The notes beneath the pieces are model-generated. The model was not told the origin of the DNA. It ran no database searches and was given only the letters and a program-made list of their open reading frames with translations. DNA of 64,000 nucleotides from positions 62,001 to 126,000 of the forward strand of contig NZ_JAFFQY010000033.1 in the NCBI RefSeq assembly GCF_017311575.1, in the 5' to 3' direction. This document shows, piece by piece, positions 8,529 to 19,658 of this stretch; the stretch's first letter is position 1; each line of letters starts with the position of its first letter. Source of the stretch: Roseococcus thiosulfatophilus (GTDB lineage: Bacteria > Pseudomonadota > Alphaproteobacteria > Acetobacterales > Acetobacteraceae). Both the position numbers and the translations under genes were made by a program.

Positions 8529-10076
8529 ATGGGTTGGTGGAAGGCTGCGGCGCTCGCCGCGGCGGTTATGCTCGTGCCTGCGGCGGCCTCGGCCCAGCAG
8601 ACCACCTTGCGGATCGGCATCGCCTCCGCCGATGCGGGCGTGCTCGACCCGCACCTCAACTCCACCACGCCCGGGCGCGGCTTCCTGCAGCACATCTTCA
8701 GCGGGTTGGTGCGGCTGCGCCCCGGTGAGCTGAGCCCGGAGAACATGGAGCCCGACCTCGCGGAACGCTGGGAAAGCTCCGCCGATGGGCGGACCTGGAC
8801 CTTCCACCTGCGCCGCGGCGCGCAATGCCATCACGGCTTCGGCGAGTTCACGGCCGAGGACGCCGTCTTCTCGCTCCGTCGCGCGGCCACGCGCGAGACC
8901 TCGGCCTTCTCCTCCGACTATACGGCCTTTGACAGCGTCGAGGCGGTGGACAGCCACACCGTCCGCATCACGCTGAAGAACAACATCCCGAGCCTGCTCG
9001 GCGTGGTCATGAACTACGCGGGCGGTTTCATGGTCTGCAAGGCGGCCGTGGAACAGATGGGCAATGAGGGCTTCCGCCGCCGGCCCATCGGGACCGGCCC
9101 CTTCGCCTTCGCTGAATACGTGCCCCAGCAATTCGGCCGCCTGACGGCGCATGAGGGATATTTCCGCGGCGCGCCGCAGATCCGCGAGATCATGTACCGT
9201 TTCGTGCCCTCCGACGCGGCGCGCGACCTGGCCTTCCAGTCGGGCGAGCTGGACATGATCTACGGCCGGCAGGATCAGAACTGGTTCACCCGCACCCGCG
9301 CCCTGCCCAATGTGCGCGTGGTGGCGATGCAGCCGGCCGAGATGTCGGTCATCCACCTCAACATGACCATGCCGCCGCTGAACGACATCCGCGTGCGCCA
9401 GGCCATCGCCCATGCGCTGAACCGCGACCAGGTGGTGCAGCTGCGCGGCCGCGACACCTCGGTGGCCGCGGAATCCGTGGTGCCTCGCGGCTACCAGGGG
9501 CATGCTGCCATGCCGCTGCCGCCGCACGACATCGCCCGCGCCCGCGCCCTGCTGGCCGAGGCCGGGCACCCCAACGGCATCACCATCCGCAGCATCCATA
9601 CCACGCTGACCGGCATGATGACGGTGATGGAGGCCGCCCAGGCGCAGCTGCGCCGCGCGGGCATCACGCTCGAGATCACGCCGGTGGAACATGCGACCTT
9701 CCACCAGCAGATCCGGCAGAACCTCTCGCAAGTGGTGCATTTCCAGGCGGCGCGCTTCCCGGTGGCCGACATCTACCTGACGCAGTTCTTCCACAGCCGC
9801 TCCATCGTGCAGACGCCGACGGCCGTGACCAACTTCTCCCATTGCCGCGTGGCCGATGAGCAGATCGACGCGGCGCGCAGCGAGACCGACGCCGCCCGCC
9901 GCAACGCGCTGTGGCGCGAGGCGCAGGAACGCATCGTGGCGGAGGTCTGCGGCATCCCGATCTATGAGCAGCTGCAGCTCTGGGCCTACCGGGACAGCAT
10001 CGAGCTGGGCTACGAACTGCGCGCCGCGCTGAACCTGGCCCCGCCCATCCTGCACACCACCCGCTTCACGAGGTGA
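8529..10076 (+). CDS. ABC transporter family 5 (peptide/opine-type) substrate-binding protein
   Basis: A 515-residue periplasmic receptor. The ATG at 8529 gives a clean signal peptide (hydrophobic core, cleavage near ASAQQ, about residue 24). The frame opens upstream, but a start there would bury the signal sequence. Family 5 features include the LDPHLNS start of the mature domain, LAERWESSADG, FHLRRGAQCHHG, RRPIGTGPF and VRQAIAHALNRDQ. It is the first gene of a binding protein-permease-permease-ATPase operon that continues into two FAD oxidoreductases, so the ligand is plausibly a small peptide, opine or N-substituted amino acid. Confidence 0.9.
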   Translation: MGWWKAAALAAAVMLVPAAASAQQTTLRIGIASADAGVLDPHLNSTTPGRGFLQHIFSGLVRLRPGELSPENMEPDLAERWESSADGRTWTFHLRRGAQCHHGFGEFTAEDAVFSLRRAATRETSAFSSDYTAFDSVEAVDSHTVRITLKNNIPSLLGVVMNYAGGFMVCKAAVEQMGNEGFRRRPIGTGPFAFAEYVPQQFGRLTAHEGYFRGAPQIREIMYRFVPSDAARDLAFQSGELDMIYGRQDQNWFTRTRALPNVRVVAMQPAEMSVIHLNMTMPPLNDIRVRQAIAHALNRDQVVQLRGRDTSVAAESVVPRGYQGHAAMPLPPHDIARARALLAEAGHPNGITIRSIHTTLTGMMTVMEAAQAQLRRAGITLEITPVEHATFHQQIRQNLSQVVHFQAARFPVADIYLTQFFHSRSIVQTPTAVTNFSHCRVADEQIDAARSETDAARRNALWREAQERIVAEVCGIPIYEQLQLWAYRDSIELGYELRAALNLAPPILHTTRFTR

Positions 10077-10086
10077 TGGCGGGCGC

Positions 10087-11025
10087 GTGAGCACCTTCAT
10101 CGCGCGGCGTTGCGCCTTCGCCCTGGTCACGCTCTGGGCGGTACTGACGCTGGTCTTCTTCATCGTCCGGGTCGTTCCGGGCGATCCGGCGCAGGTGATC
10201 CTGGGCGAACAGGCGACGGCCGATGCCATCGCCGCCATGCGCACGCGGCTCGGCCTCGACCGGCCGCTGGGCGTGCAATACGTCGAATTCCTGTGGGGCG
10301 CGCTGCGGGGCGACTGGGGCGTCTCGCTCGTCACCGGGCGGCCCGTGGTGCAGGAGGTGCTGGCCGTCCTGCCCTGGACCATCGAACTCACCTTGGCGGC
10401 GCTGGTCATCGGTGCCGCGGCGGGCATTCCGCTGGGCGTCTGGGCGGCGGTGAACCGCAACCGCGCGACGGACTACGTGATCCGTCTCGCCTCGCTGCTG
10501 GGGCTGTCCTTCCCGGCCTTCGTCTCGGGCATCCTGCTGCTGATCTTCTTCGCCATCCAGCTGCGCTGGGCGCCGGTGATGTCCACCCAGGGCGGCAGCT
10601 TCTCGGCCTGGCTGGGGGCGCTGGCGCTGCCGGCCATCAACCTCGGCCTCATCATGGCGGCCTACATCACGCGCGTCACGCGCTCGGCCATGCTGGAGGT
10701 GCTGGGCGAGGATTATGTCCGCACCGCCCGCGCCAAGGGCGTGCCCTGGCGGGCGGTGGTGTGGCGCCATGCGCTGCGCAACGCGCTGATCCCCATCATC
10801 ACCATCGTGGGGCTCTATCTCGGCGTGCTAATCGGCAACTCGGTGCTGACCGAGATCGTCTTCAACCGTCCGGGCCTTGGGAAGCTGATCGTGGGGGCCT
10901 TGAACCAGCGCGACTACACGCTGCTGCAGGGGATGATGGTGATCTACACCTTCGTCGTCATCATCGTGAATCTGCTGACCGACCTCGCCTATGGGGCGGC
11001 TGACCCACGGGTGAAGCTGAAATGA
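10087..11025 (+). CDS. ABC transporter permease, DppB type
   Basis: An inner-membrane subunit of 312 residues with about six transmembrane segments. It has the DppB/OppB N-terminal signature (RVVPGDPAQVILGEQA) and the cytoplasmic EAA-type loop that contacts the ATPase (ARAKGVPWRAVVWRHALRNA). The GTG start lies 10 bases after the binding-protein stop. It pairs with the DppC-type subunit encoded next with a 4-base overlap. Confidence 0.92.
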   Translation: MSTFIARRCAFALVTLWAVLTLVFFIVRVVPGDPAQVILGEQATADAIAAMRTRLGLDRPLGVQYVEFLWGALRGDWGVSLVTGRPVVQEVLAVLPWTIELTLAALVIGAAAGIPLGVWAAVNRNRATDYVIRLASLLGLSFPAFVSGILLLIFFAIQLRWAPVMSTQGGSFSAWLGALALPAINLGLIMAAYITRVTRSAMLEVLGEDYVRTARAKGVPWRAVVWRHALRNALIPIITIVGLYLGVLIGNSVLTEIVFNRPGLGKLIVGALNQRDYTLLQGMMVIYTFVVIIVNLLTDLAYGAADPRVKLK

Positions 11026-11863
11026 CGGCCACCGCAACCCTGCTGCGCGCCTTCAACACCAACAAAACCAGTTGGGCGGGGCTGATCGTCCTGCTGGCGG
11101 TGGTAGCGCTGGCGGCGCTGGCGCCCTGGATCGCGCCGCACGACCCGATCGAGCAGGACATCTTCGCCCGCCTCGAAGGCCCCTCCGCCACCTACCCGCT
11201 GGGCACGGACCAGTTCGGGCGCTGCATCCTGTCGCGGCTGCTGCACGGGGCGCGCTACAGCCTGTTCATCGGCATCGCCTCCACGCTGGCGGCCATGCTG
11301 GTGGGTTCGCTCATCGGCATGCTGGCGGGCTGGTATGGTGGGCGGTTCGACGTGGTAGTCATGCAGGCCATGGACGTGCTGCTGGCCTTCCCCGCGCTGA
11401 TCCTGGGGCTGATCCTGGTCGCGATGCTGGGACCGACGCTGCCCAACATCATCCTAGCCATCGCCGCCACCTCGGTGCCCGCCTTCGCGCGCATCGCGCG
11501 CGCGCCCACCATCGCGGTGAAGGAACGCGAATATGTGGAGGCCTGCCGCGCGCTGGGCTACTCCGACGCGCGCATCCTCTTCCTGCATATCCTGCCCAAT
11601 ATCTTCGCGGAAATCCTGGTCATGTCCTCGCTGTGGCTGGCCAGCGCCATCCGCACCGAGGCCTCGCTCGCCTTCATCGGCCTGGGCTTGCGCCCGCCCA
11701 TCCCGACCTGGGGCGGCATGATCCGCGAGGGGTTCGAGAACATCCTGGACAGCTATTGGCTGGCCATGGCGCCGGGTGTGGCCATCCTGGTCGTCGTCTT
11801 CGCGCTGAACCTTCTGGGCGACGGGCTGCGCGACGCGGTGGACCCGAAGCTGAAGGGCGAGTC

Positions 11864-11867
<4 letters not shown>
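11022..11867 (+). CDS. ABC transporter permease, DppC type
   Basis: The second membrane subunit, 281 residues, overlapping the previous stop by ATGA. It has an N-terminal transmembrane segment, the LGTDQFGRCILSRLLHGARYS region typical of DppC, and an EAA loop (EACRALGYSDARILFLHILPN). It forms a heterodimeric channel with the DppB-type subunit. Confidence 0.92.
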
Positions 11868-13695
<1,828 letters not shown>

Positions 13696-13699
<4 letters not shown>

Positions 13700-15000
13700 G
13701 CGCCGCGCTGGACCTCTCCGCGCTGCAGGAGGCGCCCTATTGGTGGGAGGAAGCCCCGCGCGAGGCGCCGGACGACGCGCCCCTGCCCGAAGCCGCCGAT
13801 GTGGTGGTGGTGGGCGCGGGCTACGCCGGGCTGTCCGCCGCCCTCACCCTGGCCCGCGCCGGGCGCAAGGTGCTGGTGCTGGACGCCGAGGCCGCGGGCT
13901 TCGGCGGGTCGAGCCGTTCGGGCGGGATGGTCGGCCACGGCCATCGCCTCAGCTACTCAGCCCTCATCGCCCGCCACGGCCGGCCCAAGGCCCAGGCGCT
14001 GATCCGCGAGGGCATGGCCGCGCTGGACTTCGCCACGGGGCTGATCACGCGCGAGGGAATAGACGCCCGCTTCCGCCGCGTCGGCCGTTTCCGCGGCGCC
14101 GCCACCCCCGCCGACTACGAGATTCTGGCGCGCGAGGCGGAGCTGCTGGCGCGCGAAGTGGGCCTTCCCGTCGAGGTGGTGCCGCGCGCCGAACAGCATC
14201 GCGAGATCGCGTCCGACCTCTACCATGGCGGGCTGCTCTTCCCCACGCATGGCGGGCTGCACCCGGCGCTGTTCCACCAGGGGCTGCTGGCCGTGGCGCG
14301 GGCGGCGGGCGCACGGGTGGTGGGGCATACGCCCGCGCTGTCCATCGCGCGCGAGGGCGCAGGGCATATGGTCCGCACGCCGCGCGGGGCGGTGCGCGCG
14401 GGGGCGGTGCTGGTCGCCACCAATGGCTATTCCGGCGCGCGGCCCGCCCCCGCCGTGGCGCGGCGCGTGGTGGCCCTGCCCTCCTTCCTGATCGCCACCG
14501 AAAGGCTGGGCGCCAACCGCGTCGGCGCGCTGATTCCGAACGGGCGGATGCTGGTGGAGACGGCGTCCTCGCACCTCTATTTCCGCCCCTCGCCCGATGG
14601 CGAGCGCATCATCCTGGGCGGCCGCGCGGCGCTGCACCCCATCCCGCTGCGCCAGGCCGCGGCGCGGCTGGGCGGGCATCTGCAGCGCGTCTTCCCGGGC
14701 CTCGGCCCGCTGCGGCTCGACCATGCCTGGACGGGCAACGTGGCCATGACGCGCAGCGACCTGCCGGGCATCGGCCAGGATGCCGAGGGGGTCTGGTACG
14801 CCGTGGGCTGCAATGGCTCGGGCGTGGCGCTCATGCCCTATCTGGGCCACAAGGCGGCGCTGCAAATGCTGGGCGAGGCCGAGGGCGCCACCGCCTTCGA
14901 CGATGTGCCCAGCGGCAGCACGCCCTTCCTCTTCGCCCGCCCCCTGCTGCGCCGCGCGCTCAGCGCCTGGTGGCAGGCGCGCGACATGCTGGGGCGCTGA
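13696..15000 (+). CDS. FAD-dependent oxidoreductase (DAO family)
   Basis: A 434-residue amine/amino-acid oxidase-type flavoprotein. The FAD-binding Rossmann motif (DVVVVGAGYAGLSAAL) begins near residue 35, followed by the conserved RSGGMVGHG segment; the C-terminal ATG-type motif (VWYAVGCNGSGVALMPYLG) closes the FAD site. The ATG overlaps the ATPase stop by 4 bases (ATGA), so it belongs to the importer operon. Relatives oxidise N-methylated amino acids, glutamylputrescine or opines; the substrate here is inferred only from the transporter. Confidence 0.9.
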
Positions 15001-15002
15001 CG

Positions 15003-16191
15003 ATGGAAAGCTTCGACGCGGTGGTGCTGGGGGGGCGGCGCCGTGGGCTGCGCCACGCTGTTCCACCTGGCGCGGCTCGGCTGCCGGCGTGTGCTGCTGC
15101 TGGAGCGAGGCGACATCGCGGGCGGCACCACGGCGCAATCCTCGGGCATTCTCCGCACCTACTACTCGGTGCGGCCCAATGTGGCGGTGGCGCGGGCGGC
15201 ACTGGCCATGTTCCAGGACTTCCCGGCCCTCCTCGAAGATGAGGAGGCCGATTGCGGCCTCGTCCGCACCGGCTACCTAGCCGTGGCGCCCCAGGGCAAG
15301 GCGGCGGAAGCCCTGGGCCGGACCATCGCGGCGCAACAGGAACTGGGCATCGCGGCGCGGCTGGTGGACCATGCCGAGGCGCGGGCCATTCACCCCTGGC
15401 TCGACCTCTCGGACATCGCGCTCTGCGGGTATGAGGAGGAGGCGGGCTTCGCCGACCCCTACATGACCGCCCAGGCCTTCGCCCGCGCCGCGCGCCGCCA
15501 GGGCGCGGTGATCCGCCAGGGCACGCCCGTGCTGGGGCTGCTGCGCGAGGGCGGGCGGGTGCGCGGCGTCCGCACCGCGGCGGGCGACATCGCCGCGGGC
15601 GTGGTGGTCAGCACGCTGAATGTCTGGAGCCCGCTGCTGCGCGGCTGGGCGGAGGCGGAGATTCCCTGCCACGCCTCCCGCCACCTGGTCGCGAGCTTCG
15701 CGGCCGATGCGCCCTATACGAGGGCGCTGCCGGTGCTGAAGGATTTCGCCTCGCCGCTGATGCTCTACAGCCGCCCCCATGCGGGCGCGGAAATCCTGGT
15801 GGGCGCCGGCGATGCGGGCGACGAGGTGGCCGACCCCGATGGCGGCACCGGCGACATCCCGATGGATTGGGTGGCGGAGGTGGGCGCGCAGCTTGCCCAC
15901 CGCATGCCGCGCTTCGCGGAGCATGGGCGCTTCGTGCGCGCCTGGGCGGGGCTCTATGACACCACGCCCGACTGGAACCCGGTGCTGGGCCCGCTGCCCG
16001 GCATTAAGGGGCTGCTGGTGGCTTTCGGGTTCAGCGGGCATGGGTTCAAGCTCTCGCCCATGGTGGGGCGCATGCTGGCCCAGGCGGCGCTGGGCCTCGT
16101 GCCCGACCTGCCTCTCGATCCCTATCGCGCCACGCGCTTCGCCGAGGGGGCGCCGCTGCGGGGTGCCTTCGGCAGCGGGGCGGTGTCCTGA
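15003..16191 (+). pseudogene. FAD-dependent oxidoreductase (DAO family), frameshifted in a G7 run
   Basis: The start (ATG 15003, MESFDAVVLG) and the rest of the protein (from about 15036, VGCATLFHLARLG onward) are in different frames. The break lies in seven consecutive G at 15029-15035. With six G the reading becomes VVLGGGAVGCATLF, a perfect FAD-binding GxGxxG and an intact protein of about 395 residues. The remainder is a good sarcosine-oxidase-like flavoprotein (SSGILRTYYS, GFADPYMTAQAFARAA, FGFSGHGFKLSP). Either this is a sequencing or assembly error in a homopolymer, a real inactivation, or slippage-dependent expression. It follows the first oxidase by 2 bases. Confidence 0.85.
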
Positions 16192-16192
16192 C

Positions 16193-17476
16193 CTACAGCC
16201 CCAGCCGGTCCAGCACGCGCCCCTGCCAGACGCGGGCGGCCACGCCCAGCTTCCAGAAGCCATGGAAGGGCATCGGCTTGATGGAGGTGATGGGCATGTC
16301 CACCTCCTGCCCCCTCAGCCGCCGCGCGATCTGCGCGCCCATCGCGGTCGCCATCGCCACGCCGCGGCCATTGTAGCCGAGTGCGGCGACCAGCCCGGGC
16401 GCGGGCTCATGCAGATGCGGGTAGTGGTCGGCGGTGATGGCGAGCTGCCCGTTCCAGCCATGGGTCCATTCCACCCCGTGCAGCGCGGGCCAGAGCTTCG
16501 CCGCGTAATCGGCCAGGTAGCGGATCGCCTCGGGCCCCGGCAGCGGCCGCTGCGGTCCGCGCCCGCCGATCACCAGCCGGTTCTGCCGGTCCATGCGGTA
16601 GTAGGTGGTGATGCGCCCGGCCTCATAGAGCGAGGCACGCCGCGGCATGATGCCGCGGGCCACCTCCTCGGCCAGCGGCTCTGTCGCGAGGATGGAGCTG
16701 AACACGGGCACCACGCTGCGCCGCAGCCCGGGCCAGAGGTCATCGGTGTAGCCGTTGGTGGCCAGCACCACCTGCCCCGCCTGCACCGCGCCGCTTGGCG
16801 TCTCGACGCGCCAACCCTCGCCGGCGCGAGAGAGCTTCACGGCGGGGCTGCCGCCATGCACCCGCGCCCCCTGTCCCATGGCCGCCCGCGCCAGCCCGCG
16901 CGCATAGGAGAGCGGCTGCACGTCGCCGCCGCGCGCGTCCAGCATGGCGGCGGTGTAGCGCGGGGTGCCGGTGAGCGCCGCCGTTTCCGACGCGTCCAGG
17001 AAGGTGACGGGCCAGCCGCGACGCGCGCCCTGCTCGGCGCTGTGCCGCACCTCCTCCGCCGCGCGGGCGCCGATGGCGGCGCGCAGCGTGCCCTCCTGCC
17101 GCGCCTCGCAGGGGATCTGGTGGCGGCGGACCAGGGCGAAGAGCGCATCGGGCGCGCCATAGGCCAGCGCCAGCATCCGCCCGCCAAGATCGGGGCCGAA
17201 GTCGCGCTCCACCACGTCGGGGTCGTGCTTCAGGCCGGGGTTCACCTGGCCGCCATTGCGGCCGGAGGCGCCCCAGCCAGGCTCCTGCGCCTCCAGCACG
17301 ATGACGGAGGCGCCCGCCTCGGCCAGGTGCAGCGCGGCGGAGAGGCCGGTGAAGCCGCCGCCGATGACGCAGACATCCGCCCGCGCCTCGCCCTCCAGCG
17401 GCGGCATGTCCGGCGCGGGGATCGCCGTCTCGGCATAGAGGCTGGGGGGCAGCGGGCGCCGGGTGTGGGGGGGCAT
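16193..17476 (-). CDS. FAD-dependent oxidoreductase (DAO family, gamma-glutamylputrescine oxidase-like)
   Basis: A 427-residue flavoprotein convergent with the preceding oxidase (1-base gap). It has the N-terminal FAD motif ADVCVIGGGFTGLSAALHLAE, the GRNGGQVNPG segment typical of the PuuB/OrdL branch, and the C-terminal ALGYNGRGVAMATAMG. The ATG at 17476 is preceded by GGAG. It is on the opposite strand from the importer operon, so it is separately transcribed but likely part of the same amine or amino-acid oxidation theme. Confidence 0.9.
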   Translation of the reverse strand: MPPHTRRPLPPSLYAETAIPAPDMPPLEGEARADVCVIGGGFTGLSAALHLAEAGASVIVLEAQEPGWGASGRNGGQVNPGLKHDPDVVERDFGPDLGGRMLALAYGAPDALFALVRRHQIPCEARQEGTLRAAIGARAAEEVRHSAEQGARRGWPVTFLDASETAALTGTPRYTAAMLDARGGDVQPLSYARGLARAAMGQGARVHGGSPAVKLSRAGEGWRVETPSGAVQAGQVVLATNGYTDDLWPGLRRSVVPVFSSILATEPLAEEVARGIMPRRASLYEAGRITTYYRMDRQNRLVIGGRGPQRPLPGPEAIRYLADYAAKLWPALHGVEWTHGWNGQLAITADHYPHLHEPAPGLVAALGYNGRGVAMATAMGAQIARRLRGQEVDMPITSIKPMPFHGFWKLGVAARVWQGRVLDRLGL

Positions 17477-17550
17477 GGTGGGTCTCCGGGGCCGGCAAGC
17501 TTGCCCCGCCCGCCCCCGCTGTCAACGCGCCCGGCCCCGGCGCCGCGCCG

Positions 17551-18528
17551 TCACTCGATGCGGATATTCGCCCGCTGGATCACGTCGCTGAACACCTCGC
17601 GCTGCGCGCGCAGCGTGTCGGCGAAAGCCTCGGTGTCGCGATAGGTGGGCTCCACCCCGGCCGCGGCCATCCGCTGCACCAGGGTCTCGTTCCGCATCAC
17701 GTCGCGCATGGCGTCGGCGAGGCGCGTGATGATCGGCGCCGGCGTGCGCGCAGGCACCATGAGGCCGAGCCAGGCGCCGAGGTCCAGCCCCTCCAGACCC
17801 GCCACGCGCGAGAGCGGCGGCACATCGGGCGCCAGCGCGCTGCCGTTGAGCAGGGAGATGCCCAGCGAGCGGAGGTTGGCCGAGCGGATCACCGGCTGGG
17901 TGGCGGCCAGCGTCTCCACCACATAGTCCACATGCCCGCCCGCCACCGCGGCCACGCCCGCCGCGCTGCCGGTGAAGGGCACATGCGTGACCTCGAAGCC
18001 CAGGCGGCGATTGATGGCCTCCGACACCAGATGCGCCGTGGCGCCCGCGCCGGAGGAGGCGAAGGTGTACCGCCCGGGCGCCGCCCGCACCGCCGCGATG
18101 AATTCGTCCATGTTGGTCGCCGGGAAGCCCGGCCGCGTCACCAGCAGGTAGGGCGAGTTGCCGGCCATGGCGACGGGGGCCAGGTCACGCTCCGCGTCGA
18201 AGGGCAGGCGTCGCAGCAGGGGTGCGACGCTGACCGGGCCGGATGAGGCCGCGAGCAAGGTGTGCCCGTCGGGCGCGGCCTTGGCCACATTGTCCGTGCC
18301 GATGGTGCCGCCCGCGCCGGCGCGGTTGTCCGGCACCACGGGCTGCCCCAGCAGCGGCGTCAGCCCCTCCGCGATCAGCCGGCCGATGATGTCGGTCGCC
18401 TGCCCCGCAGGCCAGGGAATGACAAGACGGATGGGCCGGGCGGGATAGGCCTGCGCGACCGCGAGGCGCGGGGCGGCCAGGGAGAGGGGCGCAAGCGCGA
18501 CCGCGCGCAGCAAACTCCTGCGTTGCAT
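17551..18528 (-). CDS. Bug family (TctC-like) periplasmic substrate-binding protein
   Basis: A 325-residue receptor. The start at 18528 is preferred over an upstream in-frame ATG because GAGGAG lies 6 bases before it and it gives a proper signal peptide (MQRRSLLRAV to AVAQA). Family markers include IPWPAGQATDIIGRLIAEGL, DNRAGAGGTIGTDNVAK and FASSGAGATAH. It is divergent from the hydratase/CoA-transferase/lyase cassette with a gap of 236 bases, so its ligand may be the dicarboxylate degraded there. No TctAB genes adjoin it. Confidence 0.92.
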   Translation of the reverse strand: MQRRSLLRAVALAPLSLAAPRLAVAQAYPARPIRLVIPWPAGQATDIIGRLIAEGLTPLLGQPVVPDNRAGAGGTIGTDNVAKAAPDGHTLLAASSGPVSVAPLLRRLPFDAERDLAPVAMAGNSPYLLVTRPGFPATNMDEFIAAVRAAPGRYTFASSGAGATAHLVSEAINRRLGFEVTHVPFTGSAAGVAAVAGGHVDYVVETLAATQPVIRSANLRSLGISLLNGSALAPDVPPLSRVAGLEGLDLGAWLGLMVPARTPAPIITRLADAMRDVMRNETLVQRMAAAGVEPTYRDTEAFADTLRAQREVFSDVIQRANIRIE

Positions 18529-18764
18529 GAACTTCTCCTCCATGCGCCGCGCCTGCATGGGCGGGGCGTCCTTCGCGCCGTGCTCCGGCGCGGGGGAAGT
18601 CTAGGCGCCGCGTGACGCCCGCCGGAAGTGTCATGCGGTTGACGGGGGGCGGGGCCAGGGGGAAGCTGGCCGCAAGATGCCCGGGGAAACGGTCCGCCTC
18701 GCATGATGGAGAGCGCGCCACGGCGGTGAGCTTCCAGCCCCGCGCGGCAACGCCCGGAGCCGCC

Positions 18765-19658
18765 ATGGAGGACGCTGACGTGAACACCAGTGAGGACTTC
18801 GCCACGCAGGTCGCCCGTGTGCGCGAGGAATGGCTCGGCCGCAGCTGGACCATCGAGGATGACGTCACACCCGCCGTGATGCGCCGCATCGCCGCCATGC
18901 TGGACATGAACCCCAATGCCTTCCCGCGCGGGGCGGAGGTGCCGGCGCATTGGTTCAGCCTCTTCTGCGCCGAGAGCGCGCGGCAGGGCGAGATCGGCGC
19001 CGATGGCCACCCCGAGCCCGGCGTGGTGCTGCCGCCCATCCCCCTGCCCCGCCGCATGGGCGCGGGGCGGCGCGTGCAGCTGCACGGCGGCTTCCGCGTG
19101 GGCGAGGTGCTGACCAAGCGCGCCGAGGTGGCCGTGATCGAGCCCAAGCAGGCGCGCACCGGCACGATCTGCGTGCTGACCATGCGCCACACCTTCTCCG
19201 TGGGCGACCGCCCCGTGGCGGTGGATGAGTTCGACGCGCTCTACCGCGAGGCGGTGGCGCCCGGCGCGGCCTCGCCCGTCAATGCCGGCCAGCCCGCGCC
19301 GACCGATGCCGCCTGGAGCCAGCAACAGCACCTGCCGAGCACGCTGGTGTTCCGCTATTCCGCCATCACCTGGAACGCGCACCGCATCCATTACGACGCG
19401 GATTATGCGCGCGAGGTCGAGGGCTATCCCGCCTTGGTGCAGAATGGCGGGCTGACCATGCAGCTGCTGCTGGACGCCGCCATGGCGCGCGCCGATGGCC
19501 GACGGCTCGCTTCCTTCACCGCGCGGCTGACGCGCCCCATCTCGGTGGGCGACACCGTGACGCTGGCGGGCGCCGCGGTGAGCGGCGACGGCATGTCGGC
19601 CTGGGTGGCCGACCAGGGCGGCGCCCTCTGCGCGCAGATGGAGCTGCGCTTCGCATGA
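18765..19658 (+). CDS. FAS1-like/MaoC-type double-hotdog acyl-CoA hydratase
   Basis: About 297 residues. The N-terminal half matches the FAS1-like dehydratase domain; the C-terminal half carries the R-hydratase motif (YSAITWNAHRIHYDADYA, then EGYPALVQNG) with the catalytic Asp/His region. Relatives include mesaconyl-C4-CoA hydratase and itaconyl-CoA hydratase. The start is uncertain: ATG 18765 (CGGAG 7 bases upstream) or GTG 18780 (GGAGG at 18767-18771, 8 bases upstream). It overlaps the CoA-transferase start by 4 bases and forms a three-gene cassette ending in a CitE-like lyase. Confidence 0.85.
   Translation: MEDADVNTSEDFATQVARVREEWLGRSWTIEDDVTPAVMRRIAAMLDMNPNAFPRGAEVPAHWFSLFCAESARQGEIGADGHPEPGVVLPPIPLPRRMGAGRRVQLHGGFRVGEVLTKRAEVAVIEPKQARTGTICVLTMRHTFSVGDRPVAVDEFDALYREAVAPGAASPVNAGQPAPTDAAWSQQQHLPSTLVFRYSAITWNAHRIHYDADYAREVEGYPALVQNGGLTMQLLLDAAMARADGRRLASFTARLTRPISVGDTVTLAGAAVSGDGMSAWVADQGGALCAQMELRFA

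Noticed and set aside
6972-10460. A very long open reading frame on the minus strand across the ABC receptor gene
   Set aside because: Only 6972-8399 shows real homology (enolase superfamily). The rest is antisense to a well-supported gene and is open because of GC-rich third positions.
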